DNA of 64,000 nt from Streptomyces sp. NRRL S-340 (GTDB taxonomy: Bacteria; Actinomycetota; Actinomycetes; Streptomycetales; Streptomycetaceae). The position numbers were made by a program, and so were the translations under genes. Under the pieces are notes generated by a model. It was not told the origin of the DNA, made no database searches, and saw only the letters and a list, made by a program, of their open reading frames with translations. The DNA lies in contig NZ_JOIY01000001.1 in the NCBI RefSeq assembly GCF_000720185.1, positions 62,001 to 126,000 of the forward strand, written 5' to 3'. Shown here in pieces: positions 25,302 through 32,527 of the stretch. Position 1 is the stretch's first letter; every line of letters begins with the position of its first letter.

Positions 25302-26975
25302 CTATGAGCAGCGCTTTCCCTGGGCCGGCGGGGTGCCGCGGAGCAGGTAGGCGTCGATCGCGGAGTCGATGCAGCGGCTGCCCCGGCCGAAGGCGGTGTG
25401 CCCGTCGCCGTCGAAGGTCAGGAGGTGGGCCGAGGAGAGCTGGCGGGCGAGGGACCGGGCCCAGCGGTAGGGGGTCGCCGGGTCACGCAGGGTGCCGACC
25501 ACCACGATGGGCGCCGCGCCCTTCGCCTCGATGCGGTGCGCGGCGCCGGTGGGTTTCACCGGCCAGTACGCGCAGTTCAGGGAGGCCCAGGCCAGGCCCC
25601 TGCCGAAGACCGGGGACGCCTTCTCGAACGCGGGCAGGGCCTTCTCCACCTCGGCCGGGGTGTCGTACGCCGGTGGCAGGTCGAGGCAGTTCACGGCGGC
25701 GTTGGCGTACATCAGGTTGTTGTAGTGGCCGCCGGAGTCGCGCTCGTAGTAGCTGTCGGACAGCGCCAGCAGGGCGGCGCCGTCACCGTCCTTCATCGCC
25801 GAGGTCAGCGCCCCGCGCAGCTGCGGCCAGGCGGACTGGTCGTACATCGCCGCGATCACCCCGGTCGTGGCGAGCGCCTCGCCGAGCTTGCGGCCGCTCT
25901 TGTCACCGGTGGGGATCGGATGTGCGTCGAGCTTCCGGAAGAAGGCCGCGAGGTGGTCGCCGGCCTGCCGCGGCGTCGTGTCCGGGCCGCCGAGCGGACA
26001 GTCGCTCTGGCGCACACAGTCCTTGGCGAACGACTGGAACGCGGTCTCGAAGCCCGCCGTCTGGTCCAGGTTCATCCGCGCCGCCGACAGGGACGGGTCC
26101 AGCGCGCCGTCCAGCACCAGGCGGCCCGCCCGGTCCGGGAACAGCCCGGCGTACGTCGCGCCCAGGAACGTCCCGTACGACGCCCCCACATAGGTCAGCC
26201 GGCGGTCCCCGAGGACGGCTCGGAGGATGTCCATGTCACGGGCGGCCTCGACCGTGGAGACGTGCCGCAGCAGCCGGGGGGCGCGGGCACCGCACCCCTC
26301 CGCGAACTTCCGGTACGCGCCCACCAGCGCGTCGGTCTCCTCGCGGTCGTCGGGGGTGACGTCGGTCTGCGTGTACGTGTCCATGTCGCGGTCGCCGAGG
26401 CACTCGACGGACTCGCTGCGGGCCACGCCGCGCGGGTCCATCGCCACCATGTCGTAGCGGGCGCGGACCTCCGCCGGGTAGCCGAGGCCGGCGTACTGCT
26501 GCAGGTAGCCGATGGCCGAACCGCCGGGTCCGCCCGGGTTCACCAGGAGCGAGCCCAGTCTGCTGCCCGGTCCCGTGGCCTTCTTCCTGGCCACGGCCAG
26601 CCGCACGTCGCCCGCCGACGGCCTGGCGTAGTCGAGCGGCGCCTTCATCGTGGTGCACTGGAAGCCGGGCGCTCCGCAGTCGCGCCAGGTCAGCTTCTGG
26701 CCGTAGTACGGCGCCAGCGCGGACGGCGTGGACCGCGGCAGCGCCGCCAGCACCGCGTCCGCCGCGGGCGCGGCCTGGTGCCGGGTCTCCCGGGCGGAAC
26801 AGGCCGGCACGAGCAGGGCGGCGGCGGACAGCAGCGCGGCGAGGGCGATGCCGCGACGGGAGCCCGCCGGGCTGGTCCTGGATCTGGCCCGCGGGGCGGC
26901 CGGGGAGTCGCCCAGGGGGTCGTTCGGGTGGTGATTCAAGGGGTCGCTCGGACGAGGGGCGCGCCTGAAGTACAT
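25302..26975 (-). CDS. secreted alpha/beta-hydrolase, tripeptidyl aminopeptidase (TAP) family lipoprotein
   Basis: Serine peptidase of 557 residues in the Streptomyces TAP/SlpD/SlpE-type family, which removes N-terminal tripeptides or peptides outside the cell. A signal region with twin basic residues (about 38-60) ends in the lipobox-like LLVPAC. The oxyanion region is LLVNPGGPGGSAIGYL, the nucleophile lies in VGASYGTFLG (GxSxG), and a C-terminal TAP domain holds the acid in GTLRDPATPY and the His in DGDGHTAFGRGSRC. ATG 26975 was chosen over longer in-frame starts because it begins the hydrophilic leader; the ribosome site is weak. Confidence 0.92.
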   Translation of the reverse strand: MYFRRAPRPSDPLNHHPNDPLGDSPAAPRARSRTSPAGSRRGIALAALLSAAALLVPACSARETRHQAAPAADAVLAALPRSTPSALAPYYGQKLTWRDCGAPGFQCTTMKAPLDYARPSAGDVRLAVARKKATGPGSRLGSLLVNPGGPGGSAIGYLQQYAGLGYPAEVRARYDMVAMDPRGVARSESVECLGDRDMDTYTQTDVTPDDREETDALVGAYRKFAEGCGARAPRLLRHVSTVEAARDMDILRAVLGDRRLTYVGASYGTFLGATYAGLFPDRAGRLVLDGALDPSLSAARMNLDQTAGFETAFQSFAKDCVRQSDCPLGGPDTTPRQAGDHLAAFFRKLDAHPIPTGDKSGRKLGEALATTGVIAAMYDQSAWPQLRGALTSAMKDGDGAALLALSDSYYERDSGGHYNNLMYANAAVNCLDLPPAYDTPAEVEKALPAFEKASPVFGRGLAWASLNCAYWPVKPTGAAHRIEAKGAAPIVVVGTLRDPATPYRWARSLARQLSSAHLLTFDGDGHTAFGRGSRCIDSAIDAYLLRGTPPAQGKRCS

Positions 26976-27317
26976 CGAGCGAGCGTAACTCTCCGCGATC
27001 ACAGACGTACGCTGCGCGCGCGTCGTGCCCCGTACGAGTGATGCCGGGACGGCGGGAGGGGCACCGAGGGTGAGGGCCGGGCGGGGCGGTCGGCGGACAC
27101 CGCGGCGGCCCCGGGACGACCAGGTGCCGCCAGGGCGGACACCGGAGCGCCCACAGGCTGCGGGCACCGGAGCGCCCACAGGCTGTCGGGGCAGCGCCGA
27201 GGGCGGGCGGGGGCCGGGCCATCGGCTGCCGGGCGGGACCGCGGGCTCGTCGGCTGCCCCGGCGGTGGCAGGCGGGGCCGGGCGGGGCAGCAGCGGACCC
27301 GGGGCAGCCGGGCGGTG
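26976..27317. other. non-coding spacer upstream of the TAP gene
   Basis: This 342-base gap lies between the holB stop and the TAP gene start on the same strand. It carries the 25-base tandem repeat described separately and otherwise GC-rich sequence without convincing coding potential. Confidence 0.6.
27140..27185. repeat. tandem repeat, period 25, two copies
   Basis: The first 21 bases of the unit (beginning CACCGGAGCG) are identical at 27140-27160 and 27165-27185. No role is evident. Confidence 0.75.
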
Positions 27318-28523
27318 TCAGCCGGCTCTCAGCGCCATCGTCATCGCCTCCACCGCAAGCAACGGGGCCACATTGCGGTCGAGGGCGTCGCGGCAGGCGG
27401 CGATCGCTTCTATGCGGCGCAGGGTGGCCTCCGGGGAACTGCCCCGGGCGACCCGCTCGAGGGTGTCCTCGACGTCCGCGTTGGCGATCGCCACGCGGGA
27501 GCCGAGCTGGAGGGCCAGGACGTCACGGTAGAGAGCGGTGAGGTCGGTCAGGGCGAGGTCGAGGCTGTCGCGCTGCGTACGCGTGCGGCGGCGTTTCTGC
27601 TTGTCCTCCAGGTCCTTCATCACGCCCGCCGTACCGCGCGGCAGCCGGCCGCCCTGGACCGCTCCCAGCGCCGCCTTCAGCTCCTCGGTCTCCTTCGCGT
27701 CCGTCTCCTCGGCGAGCGCCTTCGCGTCGTCCGCCGCCGCGTCGACCAGTTCCTGGGCCGCCTTGAGACAGCCGCCGATCTCGTCGAGACGGAGCGGAAG
27801 CCTCAGCACGGCGGCGCGGCGCTCACGCGCGGCCGGGTCGGTGGCCAGGCGGCGGGCCCGGTCGACGTGTCCCTGGGTGGCGCGGGCGGCCGCCGCGGCG
27901 ACGTCGGGTTCGACCCCGTCCCGGCGTACGAGCATGTCGGCCACCGCGTCCACGGACGGGGTGCTCAGGTTCAGGTGGCGGCAGCGGGAGCGGATCGTGG
28001 GCAGGACGTCCTCGATCGAGGGGGCGCACAGCAGCCACACCGTGCGGGGGGCTGGCTCCTCGACGGCCTTCAGCACGGCGTTGGCCGACTTCTCGTTCAG
28101 CCGCTCGGCGTCCTCGACCAGGATCACCTGCCAGCGGCCGTTCGCCGGGGAGGTGAAGGACTTGCGGACGGTGTCCCGCATGTCGTCGACGAGGATCTGC
28201 GCGCCCACGGCGGCGACGGTGGAGACGTCGGCGTGCGTGCCGACCAGTGCCGTGTGACAGCCGTCGCAGAAGCCGCAGCCGGGGGCGCCGCCGAGGGCAC
28301 GGTCGGGGCTGACGCACTGCAGCGCGGCGGCGAAGGCCCGGGCCGTCTGCGTGATGCCCGCTCCCGGAGGGCCGGTGAACAGCCACGCGTGCGTCATCTT
28401 CGACGCCTCGGGCGGCGCGGCGCCGGTGGCGGCCGCCGTCACCAGGGCGTCGGCGTCCCGGGCAGCGGCGGCCAACTGTTCGCTGACCTTCTCCTGCCCG
28501 ACGAGGTCGTCCCACACGCTCAT
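27318..28523 (-). CDS. holB: DNA polymerase III subunit delta'
   Basis: Clamp-loader subunit of 401 residues. The start MSVWDDLVGQ is typical of Streptomyces delta'. The P-loop region reads GPPGAGITQTA (near 50), lacking the catalytic Lys, as expected for the non-ATPase delta' stator. A zinc module follows (GCGFCDGCH, two or three Cys). The sensor/SRC motif is PTIRSRCRHL (near 178). The Pol III delta' collar domain forms the C-terminal third. It is preceded on the same strand by tmk, the usual bacterial pairing. Confidence 0.95.
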   Translation of the reverse strand: MSVWDDLVGQEKVSEQLAAAARDADALVTAAATGAAPPEASKMTHAWLFTGPPGAGITQTARAFAAALQCVSPDRALGGAPGCGFCDGCHTALVGTHADVSTVAAVGAQILVDDMRDTVRKSFTSPANGRWQVILVEDAERLNEKSANAVLKAVEEPAPRTVWLLCAPSIEDVLPTIRSRCRHLNLSTPSVDAVADMLVRRDGVEPDVAAAAARATQGHVDRARRLATDPAARERRAAVLRLPLRLDEIGGCLKAAQELVDAAADDAKALAEETDAKETEELKAALGAVQGGRLPRGTAGVMKDLEDKQKRRRTRTQRDSLDLALTDLTALYRDVLALQLGSRVAIANADVEDTLERVARGSSPEATLRRIEAIAACRDALDRNVAPLLAVEAMTMALRAG

Positions 28524-28987
28524 GGGTCACGCCGCCCTTTCGTCATGGTTCGTGGTGCGGGATCCATTGTGCGGGGGCCCACTGACAACGGCGGACCACC
28601 GGCCGGCGCCGCGGGCGCGCCCCGCGTTCAGAGCCCGGCGGTTCGGCGCGCTCGGGGCGGCCTGGCGCTCGGGGCGGCCGGGAGTCCTGCGAGCCGGGGG
28701 ACCAGGGGTCCGGCGGTTCGGCGGCCCGGCGATCGGTGGCCCGGGAAGCCGGCGATCCGGAGGCCGACGATGCGGGGACCCGGCGGCCCGCCCCGTTGCG
28801 TACTCCGGGACCGGCGGTCCGCCGCCCAGGTCCGGCCGGGCCCGGCAATCCGCCGCCCAGGTCCGGCCGGGCCCGGCGGTCCGGCGGCCGTGGCGTGGCC
28901 TGCCAGGTCAGGCGGCACCGACCGGCCCCTCCCCCGGCGCGGTCTCAGCCGCTGCGCGCCGGCAGCGCGCGCCGACGGCGGCCGCCC
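28524..28987. other. repetitive non-coding spacer between tmk and holB
   Basis: This 464-base region consists of degenerate GGCCCGGCGGTCC-type words and a clear 31-base tandem repeat. Several frames are open on both strands, but the residue composition (Gly/Pro/Arg/Ala only) and lack of start signals argue against a gene. Confidence 0.65.
28819..28877. repeat. 31-bp tandem repeat, two copies
   Basis: A 28-base segment beginning CCGCCGCCCAGG is identical at 28819-28846 and 28850-28877 (period 31), inside the tmk-holB spacer. Confidence 0.8.
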
Positions 28988-31900
28988 TCAGCCCCGGCGT
29001 CCGCGGCCCCGGCCGTCGTCGTACCCGTCCTCGTCCTGACGCGGTCCCAGCAGTTCGTCCGCCAGGGTCGGCAGGTCGTCCAGCGGGGTCTCCTCGGCCC
29101 AGTCCGGCCGCGGCCGGGCCGGACGGGCACCGCCGTCGGCCCCGACCTGCGGCAGCTCGCGCGTCCGGTCGTCGGAGCCGTCGGGCCGGACGGACGAGGG
29201 CCGCTCGTCCCGGAAGAAGCCCGGCGGAACCCGGTCCGTGACGTCCGCCCCGCGCGCGTCCGCCGGGTCCGTGTCCCGCACCGGAGGCAGGACGGCCGTC
29301 TCGTCGGCCGCGCCGGCCAGGGCACCCGCTCCCCTGCCGCCGTCGCCGCCGGCCCCACCGCCACCGCCGTCGGCGGGCACCAACGGCAGGACCGCCGTCT
29401 CGTCGGCCGCGCCGGTGGGCGCCTCCGGTCCCTTCGGCGCCGACGGCCCGGACGGTCCCGGCCGTTCGGACGGCTGCGGAAGCTCGGCGGTGACCTCCGC
29501 GTCGGACTCCGGCCCGGCGTTCCGGCCGGAGCCACCGCCCGGACCACCGGAGCCGGGAGCCTCGCCCGGCCCGCCCCACGTGTCACGCACCGGTCGCAGG
29601 ACCGTCGTCTCCTCCGCCGGGCCGGCGGCCGGCCCGGCCTCGGCGGGCGCCGGGTTCACCACGGGCGTGGGTACGGTCACCGCGTCCGACGGCAAGGCGG
29701 CAGCGGCGGGAGGCTCCGGCCGACCGGGCCCCGACTGCGCCGCGGCAGCGGCCTGCTCGGCCGCCCGACGCGCCTCCTCGGCGCGCAGCAGCGCCTCCTC
29801 GGCCTTCTTCTGCTTCTCCAGGCGCCGCGCCTCGGCCTCGGCCCGTACCCGGGCCTCCTCCTCGGCCTCCCGGCGCAGCCGTTCCTCCTCGGCCTTGCGC
29901 CGGGCCTCGGCCTCCGCGCGCGCCTGCTCCTCGGCGAGCAGCCGGGCCCGCTCCTCCTCGGCACGGCGGCGCGCTTCCTCGGCGCGCTGCCTGGCCTCCT
30001 CCGCCTGCCGTTCGGCCTCGCGCCGCTGCGCCTCCTCCAGCTCGCGCCGCTTGCGCTCCTCCTCCTCGGCGCGCAGCCGGGCGAGCTGCTCCTGGCGCTC
30101 CCGCTCCAGGCGCTCCTCCTCGGCCTTGCGCCGGGCTTCTTCCTCCGCCTTGCGCCGGGCCTCCTCCTCGGCCTTGCGCCGTGCCTCCTCCTGGGCCTTC
30201 ACCTCGGCCTCGGACAGCGGCAGCATCTGGTCGAGCCGGTGCCGGACGACGGTGGTGACCGCCTCGGGCTCCTGCCCGGCGTCCACCACCAGATACCGTC
30301 CGGGGTCGGCGGCGGCCAGCGCCAGGAAACCGGACCGCACGCGCGCGTGGAACTCCGCCGGCTCCGACTCCAGGCGGTCGGGTGCCTCGGTGAACCGCTC
30401 GCGGGCGGTCTCCGGGGAGACGTCCAGCAGGACCGTGAGGTGCGGTACGAGTCCGTTGGTCGCCCAGCGCGAGATGCGGGCGATCTCGGTCGGGGACAGG
30501 TCACGGCCCGCGCCCTGGTAGGCGACGGAGGAGTCGATGTACCGGTCGGTGATCACCACGGCACCGCGCTCCAGAGCGGGCCGTACGACCGTGTCGACGT
30601 GCTCGGCGCGGTCGGCGGCGTAGAGCAGCGCCTCGGCGCGGTGGGACAGTCCCTGCGAGGACACGTCCAGGAGGATCGAGCGCAGCCGCTTGCCCACGGG
30701 CGTGGCGCCCGGCTCGCGGGTGAGGACGACCTCGTGCCCCTTCTCCCGGATCCAGTCGGCGAGCGCCTCGGCCTGCGTGGACTTGCCCGCGCCGTCGCCG
30801 CCCTCCAGGGCGATGAAGAAACCGGACTCGGCGGGCGCCGTCACGGGGTCGTCGCCGCCGCGCAGCGCGTCGAACAGGTCCTGCCGCAGCGGTACGCCGG
30901 AGCGGTCGTCGACCTTGGCCAGCACCAGCGCGGCCACCGGCAGCAGCAGCGCGCCGACGAGCATCAGGGTGAAGGCGGCGCCGCCGTGCGCGAAGACGAA
31001 CCGGCCGTTCTCGAGCCGGTGCGGGCCGATCCCGGCCGCGACCACCGGGGCGCACAGGGCGCCGACGGCCACGAAGACCCGTACCACCGCGTGCAGGTGC
31101 TCGGTCATGCGCGGCCTGCGCTGGTCCTCGGTCTCCAGGTCGAGCAGGGTGTGCCCGGCGTTGGCGGCGATGCCCGCGCTCACCCCGGCCAGGGCGAGGA
31201 GCAGCAGGACGGTGGTGACGTCGGGGACGAGTCCGGCGGCGAGCAGGGCGATGCCGGTGACGGCGACGGCCAGCGCGAGCAGCCTGCGCCGCGACAGCGA
31301 GACGAGCGCCTTGGGCGCCGTACGGATGCCGACGACGACCCCGCCGGTCAGGGCGAGCACCGCCAGCCCGTAGAGCACCGGACCGCCGCCCAGGTCGCGG
31401 GCGTGCAGCGCGCAGACGGCGACCGCGGCGGCGACCGCCCCGGCGACGGCCGCGGAGGCGAGCACGAGCAGCGGCACCGCTCCTGTGCGGCCCTTGTCCG
31501 CTCCGGTGCCCGCCTTGGGACGGCGCAGCCCTTCCAGCGGCGACCGCGCGCGCGGGGTGTGCGTGCCGGGCAGTTCCAGGTAGGTCAGCACGGACAGGGA
31601 CGCGGCGAACAGACCCGCCGCGACGTACGCGCCGAGAGCCGCCTGGTGCTGGTCGAACCAGGCGATGCCGGTGCCCAGGAGGTTGTTGAACAGGGAGGCG
31701 ACGACCAGGACGCAGGCCGCCAGCGGGATCGCCAGGAAGGACGTCCGCAGCGACAGCCGGCGCAGGGCGTCGAGGTGGTCGGGCAGCGGCCGGACGGTGG
31801 CGCCCTCGGGGGGCGGGGCCGGCAGCAGCGCGGGCGCCGCGCTCTCACGGCACACCGTCCACAGCCGCTCGGCGACGCCGGTCACGAAGACGGTCGCCAG

Positions 31901-32347
31901 GAGGAGCACCGGTGCGTTGCCCGGGGTCCAGTCGATCCACAGCGGGGCGACGATCAGCAGCGCTGCGCGCACGCCGTCGGTGCCGACCATGGTCCAGCGG
32001 CGGTCCAGCGGCCCGCCGGGCGCGGTCAGCGCGGTCAGCGGCCCCAGGAGGACCGCTCCGAAGAGCACGGTCGCCACGATGCGGGCGCCGAAGGCGATCG
32101 CCACCGCGAACGCCGCACCCCGGTAGCCGCCGCCGAAGGATCCCTGGGCGACCGACGCCTGGAGGACCAGCACGACGAGGACGAGGAGCGCGAGGACGTC
32201 TCCCACGCCCCCCAGCACCTGGGCGCTCCACAGCCGCCTCAGCTGGGGTCGGCGCAGCAGCGCGCGTACGGCGCGCTCGCGGGAGTCCGCGACCAGTGCG
32301 TCGTCGGGGGCCGGTGTGTGGGCCGTTGGCTGCTCGGCTCGCGTCAT
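28988..32347 (-). CDS. tmk: thymidylate kinase fused to an MFS-like membrane domain and long coiled coil
   Basis: The product has 1119 residues against about 210 for ordinary Tmk. Residues about 35-495 form a multi-helix MFS-like domain. Residues about 510-715 are a complete dTMP kinase: P-loop EGGDGAGKST (about 517), TREPGATPVG, DRYIDSSVAYQG, and LDVSPETARER. Residues about 720-870 are a charged EARRKAEEE-type coiled coil. The last 250 residues are Gly/Pro-rich with repeated ETAVLPxV blocks. The kinase makes dTDP; the fusion ties it to the membrane. MFS-Tmk fusions are known in Streptomyces, but the role of the extra parts is not. Confidence 0.93.
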   Translation of the reverse strand: MTRAEQPTAHTPAPDDALVADSRERAVRALLRRPQLRRLWSAQVLGGVGDVLALLVLVVLVLQASVAQGSFGGGYRGAAFAVAIAFGARIVATVLFGAVLLGPLTALTAPGGPLDRRWTMVGTDGVRAALLIVAPLWIDWTPGNAPVLLLATVFVTGVAERLWTVCRESAAPALLPAPPPEGATVRPLPDHLDALRRLSLRTSFLAIPLAACVLVVASLFNNLLGTGIAWFDQHQAALGAYVAAGLFAASLSVLTYLELPGTHTPRARSPLEGLRRPKAGTGADKGRTGAVPLLVLASAAVAGAVAAAVAVCALHARDLGGGPVLYGLAVLALTGGVVVGIRTAPKALVSLSRRRLLALAVAVTGIALLAAGLVPDVTTVLLLLALAGVSAGIAANAGHTLLDLETEDQRRPRMTEHLHAVVRVFVAVGALCAPVVAAGIGPHRLENGRFVFAHGGAAFTLMLVGALLLPVAALVLAKVDDRSGVPLRQDLFDALRGGDDPVTAPAESGFFIALEGGDGAGKSTQAEALADWIREKGHEVVLTREPGATPVGKRLRSILLDVSSQGLSHRAEALLYAADRAEHVDTVVRPALERGAVVITDRYIDSSVAYQGAGRDLSPTEIARISRWATNGLVPHLTVLLDVSPETARERFTEAPDRLESEPAEFHARVRSGFLALAAADPGRYLVVDAGQEPEAVTTVVRHRLDQMLPLSEAEVKAQEEARRKAEEEARRKAEEEARRKAEEERLERERQEQLARLRAEEEERKRRELEEAQRREAERQAEEARQRAEEARRRAEEERARLLAEEQARAEAEARRKAEEERLRREAEEEARVRAEAEARRLEKQKKAEEALLRAEEARRAAEQAAAAAQSGPGRPEPPAAAALPSDAVTVPTPVVNPAPAEAGPAAGPAEETTVLRPVRDTWGGPGEAPGSGGPGGGSGRNAGPESDAEVTAELPQPSERPGPSGPSAPKGPEAPTGAADETAVLPLVPADGGGGGAGGDGGRGAGALAGAADETAVLPPVRDTDPADARGADVTDRVPPGFFRDERPSSVRPDGSDDRTRELPQVGADGGARPARPRPDWAEETPLDDLPTLADELLGPRQDEDGYDDGRGRGRRG

Positions 32348-32491
32348 GCGTTCAGCCTATCGGGACGCGCCGACAGCCCGCCGTGACCGCCCGAACGTCT
32401 GCGCGCCCCGGCAGGGATGTGCTGCCGGGGCGTGCGAGGGGCGTGCGTCGCGTGAACGGTTGTGAAGAACCGGGGCACAGTGCCGCGGTCC

Positions 32492-32513
32492 CCCGGGTAC
32501 CGGGGTACCCGGG
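32492..32513 (-). terminator. palindrome after topA
   Basis: CCCGGGTACC (32492-32501) and GGTACCCGGG (32504-32513) flank GG, giving a strong hairpin 15 bases beyond the topA stop on the minus strand. Confidence 0.65.
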
Positions 32514-32527
32514 GCGCGGTACCCCGC

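Noticed and set aside
28543..28918. Overlapping minus-strand frames in the tmk-holB spacer
   Set aside because: Repeat-derived Gly/Pro/Arg sequence with no start signals.
28736..32386. 1216-codon plus-strand open frame opposite tmk
   Set aside because: Antisense to a recognisable fusion protein; no start signal and no domain resemblance.
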